Shown: in pieces, positions 17,797 to 26,032 of the stretch | Position numbering within the stretch: position 1 is the first letter of the stretch | How the letters are laid out: each line of letters starts with the position of its first letter | Assembly (NCBI RefSeq): GCF_009617575.1 | Contig: NZ_WIXJ01000006.1 | Location: 1 to 64,000, forward strand | Length of the DNA stretch: 64,000 nt | Origin: Rhodocyclus gracilis | GTDB taxonomy: Bacteria > Pseudomonadota > Gammaproteobacteria > Burkholderiales > Rhodocyclaceae | Reading direction: 5' to 3' | Notes under the pieces: model-generated | Database searches by the model: none | What the model saw: the letters and a program-made list of their open reading frames with translations, nothing else | Told to the model about the DNA's origin: nothing | Translations under genes and position numbers: made by a program

Positions 17797-18570
17797 ATGA
17801 CCGACCGTTTACCGCCGCTGCCGCATGACATAGAACACGCCACGCAGGGCGAAGCCGTGCCGGGCGAGTCCCCGTTCGCAAACAGCGCCCCTCTCGCCGG
17901 CGACACCGGCGACTGGCCGACCTCGGCGGGCGTACCGGGCACGGGATATCGGCTGATCCACGTCGACGCCTCGATCATCGTCGCCGACAAGGCGAGCGGG
18001 CTGCTGTCGATGCCCGGACGCGGCCCGGAAAAGCACGACAGTTTTTCCGTACGGCTACAGCGCGAATTCAGCGACGCGCTGATGGTCCACCGGCTCGACA
18101 TGAATACCTCCGGACTGCTCGTCGTCGGCCGCGGCGCCGAGATGCACAGCCGCCTCAGCCGGTTTTTCCGCGAACGGCGCGTCGACAAGGAATACGTCGC
18201 GCTCGTCGACGGCTGCCCCGAACCGGGCAGCGGCGAAATCTGCCTGCCGCTTGCCGCCGACCGCGACAACCGGCCGCGCCACCGTGTCGATCTCGCCCAT
18301 GGCAAACCCTCCACCACGCGCTACTGGCGCGTCGACTACGACAGCGTCGCCGACATCAGCCGCATGGCCCTGCGCCCGCTGACCGGGCGCTCGCACCAGT
18401 TGCGCGTGCACATGCAATCGCTCGGTCACCCGATTCTCGGCGACGCCCTCTACGCAAGCCCTGCCGCCCAAGCGAAAGCGCCACGCCTGTGCCTGCATGC
18501 AACGCGTCTGGCCTTCATCCACCCGGAGCACGGTGGCTGGGTCGAGTTTCACTGTCCGGCGCCTTTCTGA
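17797..18570 (+). CDS. RluA-family pseudouridine synthase
   Basis: A 257-residue RNA-modifying enzyme that isomerises uridine to pseudouridine in tRNA or rRNA. The catalytic Asp is in MVHRLDMNTSGLLVV, followed by SRFFRERRVDKEYVALVDG, LRPLTGRSHQLRVHMQSLG and HPILGDALY, the standard RluA motifs. A polar, poorly conserved ~50-residue N-terminus precedes the domain and there is no S4 domain, so it is closer to RluA than RluC/D. The ATG at 17797 is chosen; the frame extends 69 codons upstream but that part has no similarity and would overlap the ppa promoter. Confidence 0.9.
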   Translation: MTDRLPPLPHDIEHATQGEAVPGESPFANSAPLAGDTGDWPTSAGVPGTGYRLIHVDASIIVADKASGLLSMPGRGPEKHDSFSVRLQREFSDALMVHRLDMNTSGLLVVGRGAEMHSRLSRFFRERRVDKEYVALVDGCPEPGSGEICLPLAADRDNRPRHRVDLAHGKPSTTRYWRVDYDSVADISRMALRPLTGRSHQLRVHMQSLGHPILGDALYASPAAQAKAPRLCLHATRLAFIHPEHGGWVEFHCPAPF

Positions 18571-18580
18571 GCGCCCCGGC

Positions 18581-19495
18581 TCAAAAATCCTCCGCCAGCC
18601 GCCAATAGCGTGCGAAGCGCGGCTGTCCCGACGACGTCAGTTCCGTGTAGCGGTAGCTGACGCGTGCGCCACGCGGTGGCGGGTCTTGCCGTAACGCAGC
18701 GCTCAGACCGCTGCCCAGACGCAGGCGACGCCCATCCGCGCGTTCGACGATCAGGGCGCCGACGGCTCCCTGCCAACGCCCTTTTCCCGGCACATAGCCA
18801 ACAACCGTCGCCTCGTCGTCGCGGAGCGGCTTGAGTTTGAGTAAAGCCTCACTGCGCCCTGTCAGGTACGGCGCATCGGCGCGATGCAGGACCAAGCCCT
18901 CGCCGCCCGCAGCGACAACGGCCGCCAGATGCCGCGACAGACTCGCGTGGTCCGCCACACGAAACTGCTCCACCACTGACAGCCAGGGAACACCGGCACC
19001 GGCCACGTCGGCCCGCAGACGTTCCAGACGCTGCGTGAAATCCAGCCCGCCCTCGGTCGATGCCGCGTCGCTGGCCGGCGGCCTCTCGAACAGCCGGTAC
19101 TGCACACGCCGCCACTCGTCGTCGAGCGGCCGTTCGCGACGCACGGTGGCCGACACCGCGTCGAATTCGCCGCGCCCGATCCACAACTCGCCATCGAGCG
19201 GATGCGCCGGCAAAGCGGCGACGAACCACGCCGGAGCAGCGATCAGCCGGCCACTGCGAAAACGCAGTCGCTGCCCGTCCCAGAAGGCGCGTACGCCGTC
19301 GAGTTTCTCGCTGACCCAATACGCAACCGGATCGAGCGATGGCCGATACACGGCGGCCAGCAATACGGGCGGCGGCACCGGCTCGGCGGCCACGCTGGCA
19401 ACGGTCGCTGCCGCCACGCTGGGCGTCAGCAGCGCCGAGACGAGCAAAGCCATAGAGAGCGTTTCGGACAGGTTTTCGCGCATGGGCGGTGGCAT
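18581..19495 (-). CDS. ligE: Exported ATP-dependent DNA ligase (LigE type)
   Basis: A 304-residue minimal ATP-dependent DNA ligase. A signal peptide-like N-terminus (MALLVSALLTPSVAAA) precedes the catalytic core. The adenylation Lys is in SEKLDGVRAFW (motif I), with LDGELWIGR (III), GGEGLVLHR (IV), LLKLKPL (V) and an OB-fold at the end (RLGSGLSAALR). The order and small size fit the LigE group, which acts in the periplasm or on extracellular or incoming DNA. AGGAGGAG lies 3-4 bases before the ATG at 19495, supporting that start. The housekeeping NAD-dependent ligase would be elsewhere. Confidence 0.88.
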   Translation of the reverse strand: MPPPMRENLSETLSMALLVSALLTPSVAAATVASVAAEPVPPPVLLAAVYRPSLDPVAYWVSEKLDGVRAFWDGQRLRFRSGRLIAAPAWFVAALPAHPLDGELWIGRGEFDAVSATVRRERPLDDEWRRVQYRLFERPPASDAASTEGGLDFTQRLERLRADVAGAGVPWLSVVEQFRVADHASLSRHLAAVVAAGGEGLVLHRADAPYLTGRSEALLKLKPLRDDEATVVGYVPGKGRWQGAVGALIVERADGRRLRLGSGLSAALRQDPPPRGARVSYRYTELTSSGQPRFARYWRLAEDF

Positions 19496-19679
19496 GACTC
19501 CTCCTGAAAATGACGGTAGTGGAACGCGGGACCGCCGCCATTTTACGCATAAGTCATATTTTTACAGCGCCTGCACCGTGCCAACACGACCACCTCGACG
19601 ACGCGCCACCAGCGCTGGCCGGTGATAGCATGGCGCCCGCCCCGGCCGCGCCTCGCCGCCCACTTCATCGCCACCACCC

Positions 19680-20309
19680 ATGCGCACGCATTTTTCTCGT
19701 CCGCCCCTCACCGTCGCTCTGGAAGACCGCGATTACCCGGAATGGCGGCGTGGCCGCGAACGCTATGGCATCTGGATGATCGACGCGGATACGGCGCCGG
19801 TGCGCGAGCGCGTCGCGCAGGCACGGCAAACGCTCGACGGGTTGTTCACCCCACACCGACGCCTCGCCCACATCACGCTCTTCATCTGCGGCTTCATCAA
19901 CGAACCGGCGCAGCTTGACGACGATTTCGACAGCGCCATGCTGGCGCGCCAACGCACGCAACTCGCCAACGCCCGGATCGCGCCGTTCACCCTGCACATC
20001 GGCGGCATCGACAGCTTTGATTCGGCGGCGTTTCTGCACGTTACCGACCGCGCCGGCGGACTGCGGCGAATCCGGGCAGCGCTGACCGTCGGGCAAACGG
20101 AAGTCTGCCCAGGCCGCTATACGCCGCACCTGACGGTTGGGCTGTATCGGGCGGCGTTTGCCAAGCGCGAGGTGCGCCAGCGCATGGCACCGCTGGCGAC
20201 ACTGCCACCGCTCGACCTGACGGTACGCGATATCGTCTTTGCCGGCTACGCGGCCAAAGAACTGGACGGCCCGCTTGAAGTGATCGAGCGCCTGCCCCTC
20301 GGCGACTAG
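19680..20309 (+). CDS. 2H phosphoesterase (2'-5' RNA ligase family)
   Basis: A 209-residue protein of the 2H phosphoesterase superfamily. The two HxT/S catalytic motifs are HITLFICGF near residue 61 and PHLTVGLYR near residue 158. This family includes bacterial 2'-5' RNA ligase/cyclic phosphodiesterase ThpR. The ORF ends four bases past the end of the convergent btuF-like gene. The in vivo substrate is not known for most members. Confidence 0.82.
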   Translation: MRTHFSRPPLTVALEDRDYPEWRRGRERYGIWMIDADTAPVRERVAQARQTLDGLFTPHRRLAHITLFICGFINEPAQLDDDFDSAMLARQRTQLANARIAPFTLHIGGIDSFDSAAFLHVTDRAGGLRRIRAALTVGQTEVCPGRYTPHLTVGLYRAAFAKREVRQRMAPLATLPPLDLTVRDIVFAGYAAKELDGPLEVIERLPLGD

Positions 20310-21256
20310 GGCCAGACCGCCTTGTTCGGCGAAGTCCGTTGCGGTGGCAGCGGAATCGGCCCGGCCGCCGCACTGCGCAGACAACGCGCCATGATTTCCG
20401 CCGCCTCGCCAATGCGCGGGCCGGGACGCGACAGCACATCGGCCTCTTCTTCGCTGAACCAGCACACGCGCTGATCGCGCACGGCGCGAATGCGCTGCCA
20501 GCCGGCGCGCTTGGGCACGCCCATTGCGGAACGGCGCACCATCATCATCACCTGCGGATCGGCGCGCAGAATGAACTCCGGCGACAGGCGCGGAAAGAAC
20601 CCCAGATTCGGCGGCACGATATTGCGTACGCCAAAGCGCGCCAAGGACTCACCGATGAACGACGCCTCGCCGGCGGCGAACAGCGAACTGTCGAATTCGT
20701 AGTAGAACGAAACGCCACGCATCGACGCCGGCACGGTACGCCCGGCGCGATCGATACGCGTATCGATCGTCCGCCAGGCGGCTTCCGGGTCGGGCAGCGC
20801 CAACATGCGCCCCAGCAAGGCCAACGCGCGGCGAATGTCCGCCTGTGTACGCAGATCGAGCATCAACACCTTGACCCCCGCCGCCTCCAGCCGCTCGGCC
20901 AAACGCGGCACATAGGAAGTAAGGACGATATCGGGCTTGAGGGCAACCAGGGCCGACAGATCGGGATTGGTGATCTCGCCCAGCTTGCTGACCCGCTGCA
21001 AGGCCTGCGGATAGTCGGAATAGCGGTCGGTGCCAACGATCCGCGAGCAGGCGCCAAGCACGCAGACGGATTCGCTGAGCGAAGGCACCAGGCTGACGAT
21101 GCGCTGCGGTGCCTCAGGCAGGCGAACGATGCTACCCCGATCATCCTTGAGGACGATCTCGGCCAGCGCCAGTGCTGGCGCCAGCACGAGCGCGCAGAAG
21201 GCAGCCGCCAGCACGCGCCGTGCGCAGCACGCCCGTGCGGTCGCCCACCGCTTCAC
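20306..21256 (-). CDS. btuF: BtuF-like cobalamin-type ABC binding protein
   Basis: A periplasmic binding protein of the helical-backbone metal/cobalamin family (about 316 residues from the GTG chosen). After a basic, hydrophobic signal peptide ending ALALA, the mature part has IVSLVPSLSESVCVLGA, VGTDRYSDYPQAL and LVALKPDIVLTSY, close to BtuF. The start is uncertain: the frame runs back to a TTG at 21346, and the GTG at 21256 gives the shortest product with a full signal peptide. No BtuC/BtuD genes are adjacent. Its divergent neighbour is the Cys-rich/TcuA/TcuB-like run, which supports a cobalamin connection. Confidence 0.78.
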   Translation of the reverse strand: MKRWATARACCARRVLAAAFCALVLAPALALAEIVLKDDRGSIVRLPEAPQRIVSLVPSLSESVCVLGACSRIVGTDRYSDYPQALQRVSKLGEITNPDLSALVALKPDIVLTSYVPRLAERLEAAGVKVLMLDLRTQADIRRALALLGRMLALPDPEAAWRTIDTRIDRAGRTVPASMRGVSFYYEFDSSLFAAGEASFIGESLARFGVRNIVPPNLGFFPRLSPEFILRADPQVMMMVRRSAMGVPKRAGWQRIRAVRDQRVCWFSEEEADVLSRPGPRIGEAAEIMARCLRSAAAGPIPLPPQRTSPNKAVWP

Positions 21257-21619
21257 CCCTGCCGGTCCTGAAACGCCCTGTACACCCACCGTGGCACCCC
21301 TGCGCCCAACTCGTGCGCCCAACGCCTGCAAACATTCCTGCGCCAATCGCCCTGCCCGCTGTCGCGGACACCCGCCCCACGAAGCCCTGCACGCCCGTAT
21401 CTACTATTTCTTGCCGGCGCGCCCCTGTGCAAATCCCACAAGTGAATCTTGCGCGCAAAAATAGGCCGGCATCATAGCCCCGGAGACGCCCGCCGGCAAA
21501 GCAAAGGACTCCTTGCTTGACCGCCTGCGGAGCAAACGGTTTAATGCCCCAGCCTTTTTTGTGCCGCCGTTGCCGGGCAGTGGCACTCATCCTTTCCTGT
21601 CCGCTGCCGTGGAGCCCGT
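21257..21619. other. Divergent intergenic region btuF-like // Cys-rich gene
   Basis: No gene is evident. It holds an inverted repeat, AAGCAAAGGA with TCCTTGCTT at 21499-21518. I looked for a cobalamin riboswitch and found only isolated resemblances (see rejected items). Confidence 0.4.
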
Positions 21620-21976
21620 ATGGAACCGAAAGACACCACCCCCAACGAGGACTACAAGGGCTTCACCAACGCCACCTGCCCCTTCTATCCCTGTCACAGC
21701 GGCGTCAAGCGCGAGTTCAACTGTCTGTTCTGCTATTGCCCGCTGATCGCCTACGAGTGTCCGGGGCAGTACAAGGTGTTCACCAGCAAGAATGGCGTCG
21801 TGCGCAAGGACTGTACCGATTGCTCCCTGCCGCACGACGGCTATCGGCAATCGTGGAATTTCATCCAGAAGTGGGTCGAGCGTCCCGTCATCTGGTCGGG
21901 CAAGGCGCAAACGCGCCCGCTCGCTCCGCGCCCCGAAGCGGCCAACCCCGAGCCGGACGCCTCCCTGCCGTCGTGA
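21620..21976 (+). CDS. Cysteine-rich small-domain protein
   Basis: A 118-residue protein with nine cysteines in the first ~75 residues: CPFYPCHSG, CLFCYCPLIAYECPG and KDCTDCSLPHDGY. This matches the Cys-rich small domain family, probably a metal-binding module; the tail (RPEAANPEPDAS) is disordered. The gene overlaps the next flavoprotein by four bases (GTGA), and a TcuB-like Fe-S protein follows, so the three are likely one operon. Function is unknown; a role in cofactor or cluster insertion for its neighbours is a guess. Confidence 0.8.
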   Translation: MEPKDTTPNEDYKGFTNATCPFYPCHSGVKREFNCLFCYCPLIAYECPGQYKVFTSKNGVVRKDCTDCSLPHDGYRQSWNFIQKWVERPVIWSGKAQTRPLAPRPEAANPEPDASLPS

Positions 21977-23592
21977 GCGTCGGCAGCCCTCCTTCCGAAG
22001 CTACTGAAAACACCTGCCCGGTCGACGTACTCGTCATCGGCGGCGGTGTCGCCGGCTTATGTGCAGCACTTGAGGCCGCCGCAGCGGGCGCTTGCGTCCA
22101 TCTGCTGGAAGCCGCCCCGCGCCCGCTGCGCGGCGGGAATGCCCGCCACTCGCGCAACCTGCGCCAGGCCAACGTTCACGAAACCCCCTGGCAACGCGAC
22201 CACTATCCGGTCGCCGACTTTCGCGCCGAATTGCTCGCGGCCACGGGCCACAGTAGCAGCGTCGGCAGCTGCGGCGACATCGAAGACTCCGCCAGCACGG
22301 CATTGCTGGTCGACACGCTCGTTGCCGGTTCGAGCGAACTGGCCGACTGGCTGATGGCGCACGGTGTCGCCTTGCAGCCGACCGCCGGCGGCCTCATCCC
22401 CTGGTCGCGCAAAACCGTCTTTTTTCTCGGCGGCGGCAAGGCGATGGTCAACGCCCTCTACGCTGCCGCCGACACCGCCGGCATCCACGTCACCTACGAC
22501 TGCCGCGTGCCGTCCCTCCCGCTTGAGCCGGCGCGCCCGACCACGTCGCCAGCAGCCAGCGGACCGATGAGTGAGCGGGAAGAATCGGCCACCTGCGCAC
22601 CCGGTGCGCCCGACGCACGCTTTGCGATCATCGCCGAAACACCGCGCGGCCCACGCCGTTTCAGCGCCCGCGCCGTTGTCGTCGCCAGTGGCGGCTACCC
22701 CGCCAATCGCGACTGGCTGGCCGAACGCTGGGGAGACGCCGCCCGCCATTTCGCCAATCGCGGTAGCCCCTATCTGCGTGGCGAACTGCTGCACGCCCTC
22801 CTCGCTCAAGGTGCGCAGCCGGTCGGCGTTGCCGGCGATTGCCATCTCGTCGCCGTCGACGCGCGCGCGCCGCAGGACGACGCCGGCATCGTCAGCCGCG
22901 TTGACGGCATGCCGCTCGGCATCGTCGTCAACCGTGACGGACAGCGCGTTTGCGACGAAGGCGAGGACATCGGGCCGATCCGTTTTTCGCACTGGGGGCA
23001 ACGCCTCGCGCACCTTCCCGGCCAACTGGCCTGGCTGCTTCTCGACGCCGACGGGCTCGCCGCCCTGCCGGCGCTGCTCTGCCCGCCGGTCATGGCGCCG
23101 ACACTGGAAGCGCTCGCTGCCCGCACAGAGATCGACGGCGACGCGCTTATCCGCACCGTTGCCACCTTTAACGACGCCTTGGCCGCCGCGCGGGCCAACG
23201 GCGACGAGCGCGCCACTCCGCCCGGCCAACCCAGCCGGCGCGTGCATGACAAACCGCCGATCCGGCCGCTCTTGCGCGCCCCCTTTGCCGCCATCCCGAT
23301 GCAGCCCGGGGTGAGCTTCACCTGCTTTGGCGTCGCCGTCGACGCGGCGGCGCGGCTGCGCCGCGACGATGGCAGCGTGTGTTCCGCGCTCTTCGCCGCC
23401 GGCATGATCATGGCGCCCGCCATCCTCGGCAGCGCCTACCTGTCGGGCGCAGCGCTGACCATCAGTGCGGTGTTTGGCCGGATTGCCGGGCGGAATGCGG
23501 CGGCCGTCGCACTTCCCCGCCCGAACGCCGCTGCCACCTTGCCCGCGGGCGCCACCGCACCAGCGCCGCTCCCCGGCAACAGCCCGCCATGA
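21973..23592 (+). CDS. tcuA: TcuA-type FAD-dependent dehydrogenase; probable flavoprotein half of a split CobZ
   Basis: A 539-residue flavoprotein of the succinate dehydrogenase/fumarate reductase A superfamily. The N-terminal FAD loop is VLVIGGGVAGLCAALEAAAAG, followed by GGNARHSRN and ARAVVVASGGY. The C-terminal SYLSGAALTISAVFGRIAGRNA type end is typical of TcuA (tricarballylate dehydrogenase). In Rhodobacter capsulatus a TcuA-TcuB fusion called CobZ replaces CobG in cobalamin synthesis. Here the two halves are separate but overlap (ATGA). No tcuC transporter is near; btuF is divergent and the corrin genes lie 9 kb away without cobG, so the CobZ role is favoured by context. The start is the GTG at 21973. 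Confidence 0.8.
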   Translation: MSVGSPPSEATENTCPVDVLVIGGGVAGLCAALEAAAAGACVHLLEAAPRPLRGGNARHSRNLRQANVHETPWQRDHYPVADFRAELLAATGHSSSVGSCGDIEDSASTALLVDTLVAGSSELADWLMAHGVALQPTAGGLIPWSRKTVFFLGGGKAMVNALYAAADTAGIHVTYDCRVPSLPLEPARPTTSPAASGPMSEREESATCAPGAPDARFAIIAETPRGPRRFSARAVVVASGGYPANRDWLAERWGDAARHFANRGSPYLRGELLHALLAQGAQPVGVAGDCHLVAVDARAPQDDAGIVSRVDGMPLGIVVNRDGQRVCDEGEDIGPIRFSHWGQRLAHLPGQLAWLLLDADGLAALPALLCPPVMAPTLEALAARTEIDGDALIRTVATFNDALAAARANGDERATPPGQPSRRVHDKPPIRPLLRAPFAAIPMQPGVSFTCFGVAVDAAARLRRDDGSVCSALFAAGMIMAPAILGSAYLSGAALTISAVFGRIAGRNAAAVALPRPNAAATLPAGATAPAPLPGNSPP

Positions 23593-24797
23593 CGCCAGCC
23601 GCAAACGATACAGCCGCTCCCGGGCGCTTCGGGCCGTCACCGGCGCGCACCGCCCTCGCCGCCATCCCGCTCGTGATCGACGGGAGTGAGATGGGCAAAC
23701 GGGCAAAGGCCGGCAAGGAGGCCAAGGCAACCATAACCGACGAAGCGCGGCGCACGCTGGCGCTGTGCAACGTGTGCGGCTACTGCACCGGCTACTGCGA
23801 CGTCTTTGCCGCCGCCGAGCGGCGACCGGCGCTCGCTGACGGCGATCTCGCGCATCTGGCGCACCTCTGCCACAACTGCCGCTCCTGCTATTACGCCTGC
23901 CAGTACGCGCCGCCGCACGAATTCGCCATCAACGTGCCGGCGACGCTGGCTCGGCTGCGCGCCGCCGACTACCGGGCACGTGCTTGGCCATGGGCGCCGT
24001 CAACGCCTGCTCTGGGTGCGCTGGTCGTCGCCTGCCTGCTCGGCGTGCCGGCGCTCACGCTGGTGGCGGTGCCGGCCGATACTCTCTTTGCTGCACATCG
24101 CGGCCCGGGCGCCTTCTACGCCATCGTCCCCCAGAACCTGATGAGCGGCGGCGCCGCACTCGCCTTCGGCAGCGCCGCGCTGCTGATTGTCGCCGGGGTC
24201 GTGCGTTTCTGGCGCCAGAGCGCGCGCACGGCCCCCATGCCCACGGCCAGCGCCGGCACCGCCTTGCCGCGCGCACTCGCCGACATCGCTACGCTGCGCA
24301 ACCTCGACGGCGGCGGCACCGGCTGCCACGAACGCGAGGACGCATCGGCGCGCGGTCGCCGCCACGCGCACCACGCGCTGTTCTACGGCTTCCTGCTCTG
24401 CCTCGCCTCGACCGCCAGCGGCGCCTTCCAGCACCATTTCCTCGGCCAGCCGGCGCCCTACCCGGTGCTCAGCGCGCCGGTGCTCCTCGGCAGCCTCGGC
24501 GGCGTCGCCATGCTCGCCGGTATTGCCGGACTGACGCGGCGCAAACGCCATGCCGACCCAGCGCCGACTGCCAGTGAAACCGAGCCGGCCAACCGCCTGC
24601 TGCTCGCCACGCTCGCCGCCATCGCTGCCAGCGGTCTGGCGCTGCTCGCGCTGCGCGACACGCCGGCGATGGGCATGAGCCTCGCGCTGCACTTGGGCAG
24701 CGTGCTCGGGCTGGCGCTGTCGATGCCCTTCGGCAAGTTCGTGCACGGCGCCTATCGCGGGGCGGCGCTGCTGCGTCAGGCGAGGGAAGACCGGTAG
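23589..24797 (+). CDS. tcuB: TcuB-type Fe-S membrane protein; probable second half of a split CobZ
   Basis: A 402-residue protein. The N-terminal region has two cysteine clusters, CNVCGYCTGYCDVF and CHNCRSCYYACQYAPPHEF, that should bind two 4Fe-4S clusters. The rest is a membrane domain of about six hydrophobic segments with histidines (HHALFYGFLLCLAS, FQHHFLGQPAPYP, GKFVHGAYRG) suited to heme ligation. This is the TcuB/CobZ C-terminal architecture. It would pass electrons to or from the flavoprotein encoded just upstream. A degenerate copy of the segment around 24383-24492 is present at 32563-32672. Confidence 0.82.
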   Translation: MTPAANDTAAPGRFGPSPARTALAAIPLVIDGSEMGKRAKAGKEAKATITDEARRTLALCNVCGYCTGYCDVFAAAERRPALADGDLAHLAHLCHNCRSCYYACQYAPPHEFAINVPATLARLRAADYRARAWPWAPSTPALGALVVACLLGVPALTLVAVPADTLFAAHRGPGAFYAIVPQNLMSGGAALAFGSAALLIVAGVVRFWRQSARTAPMPTASAGTALPRALADIATLRNLDGGGTGCHEREDASARGRRHAHHALFYGFLLCLASTASGAFQHHFLGQPAPYPVLSAPVLLGSLGGVAMLAGIAGLTRRKRHADPAPTASETEPANRLLLATLAAIAASGLALLALRDTPAMGMSLALHLGSVLGLALSMPFGKFVHGAYRGAALLRQAREDR

Positions 24798-24990
24798 CTC
24801 GCGGCGCAGAGTCGTCGCTGAACTGCAGGCCACTTACTGACCACTCACCGACCACTCGGCGGCCTTCCGCAGACAACCCGCCAACCACTCGCCGCCGGCG
24901 GCGACGGCTGATCTGTCGACGCCGGCCTGCGTTGGCGCGTGACGCGAGCCGGCAAGGCCCCGACCGCCCCGGCACCAGCACACCGACGCT

Positions 24991-25902
24991 TCACTCCGGA
25001 AAATTGACCGCCGTGTGTCCCTGACTGGCGAGCAGGTGATCGATGAACGCCGATGCCACCGCCGACAGATGCTTGCCGGCCGGATAGGCGACGTACCACT
25101 GGCTCTGCAGCGGGAAACCTGCCACGTCGAGCGGCTGGATCAGGCCGGCTTCACCCTCCAGCGCAAGCGTGTGGCGCGACAGCACGGAGAGGCCGAGGCC
25201 GCCGGCGATCGCCTGCTTGATCGCCTCGTTGCTGCCGAGCTCCATGCGCACCTTGAGCGTGCAGCCCTGCGCCGCGAAGAAGCGCTCGGCCGCACGGCGC
25301 GTGCCGGAGCCGCGTTCGCGCAGGATGAACGGCTCCTCGGCGATGCGCGCGGGCGGAATCGCCTTCTGCCCGGCCAGAGGATGGTCGTGGCGGGCGAGGA
25401 CGACCAGCGGATTGTCGGCAATCGGCGTGGCGACGACGTCCAGCCCGCCCGGCGGCTTGCCGAGGATGACCAGATCGTCCTCGTTGGCAGCCAGGCGCGC
25501 GAGCAGCTTCTCGCGGTTGGTGACGGTGAGCTCGGCCTCGATTCCCGGATGGCGCGCGCAGAACTCGCCGAGCAGGCGCGGAATGAGGTACTTGGCGGTC
25601 GTCACCATGGCAATGCGCAGGCGGCCGCGTTTGAGTCCCTGCAGGTCGGCCAGCCGCATTTCCAGCCGCTCCAGCGCGTCGAGCGTTTCGCGACTGGTCG
25701 CCAGAACTTCCTCACCAGCGGCGGTGAGATGCAGCTTCCGGCCGATGCGTTCGAGCAGCGGCAGGCCGACGGACTCCTCGAGCTGGCGCACCTGCGCGAA
25801 CACCGCCGGCTGCGTCAGATGCAGCGCCTCCGCCGCGCGCGTGTAGCTCAGGTCGCGGGCGACGGCGGCAAAGATCTGCATCTGGCGGAGGCTGAAGCGC
25901 AT
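24991..25902 (-). CDS. cbbR: LysR-type regulator CbbR
   Basis: A 303-residue LysR-family activator. The N-terminal helix-turn-helix [36 protein letters not shown] is followed by a linker helix and the effector domain starting [21 protein letters not shown], as in CbbR proteins. It is divergent from cbbL with 130 bases between, the standard arrangement for control of the Calvin-cycle genes in response to metabolites such as RuBP or NADPH. It probably also represses itself. The gap 24798-24990 downstream holds no gene, only short GACCACTC repeats. Confidence 0.92.
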   Translation of the reverse strand: MRFSLRQMQIFAAVARDLSYTRAAEALHLTQPAVFAQVRQLEESVGLPLLERIGRKLHLTAAGEEVLATSRETLDALERLEMRLADLQGLKRGRLRIAMVTTAKYLIPRLLGEFCARHPGIEAELTVTNREKLLARLAANEDDLVILGKPPGGLDVVATPIADNPLVVLARHDHPLAGQKAIPPARIAEEPFILRERGSGTRRAAERFFAAQGCTLKVRMELGSNEAIKQAIAGGLGLSVLSRHTLALEGEAGLIQPLDVAGFPLQSQWYVAYPAGKHLSAVASAFIDHLLASQGHTAVNFPE

Positions 25903-25915
25903 CGCTCAAGAATAC

Positions 25916-25955
25916 ACAAAACTCTATTTCCAGTCTAAAAACTATCGAGTTCTGT
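25916..25955. promoter_or_regulatory. Candidate CbbR operator between cbbR and cbbL
   Basis: ACAAAACTC (25916-25924) is an imperfect inverted repeat (8 of 9) of GAGTTCTGT (25947-25955), in an AT-rich island within GC-rich DNA. LysR sites are usually such dyads in the divergent gap. The cbbL start follows 78 bases downstream. Confidence 0.55.
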
Positions 25956-26032
25956 TTATTCGCAGACCTCGGCATAGTGCCTCCACCCCGAGCGTATCGG
26001 GTCCGACCGACGAGCACACTGAGGAGAGAGGC

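Noticed and set aside
21500-21600. Possible cobalamin riboswitch upstream of the btuF-like gene (minus strand)
   Set aside because: The minus strand has GCCACTG (21584-21578) and AGGAGTCC (21513-21506), which recall riboswitch core and B12 box. But the B12 box mismatches at key places, the other conserved blocks are absent, and the 5' part would lie inside the Cys-rich gene. A covariance-model search would settle it; no hit is expected.
24798-24990. GACCACTC repeats after the tcuB-like gene as a CRISPR-like array
   Set aside because: The repeats are 8 bases with unequal short spacing, and there are no spacers or cas genes. No CRISPR array was seen anywhere in the window.
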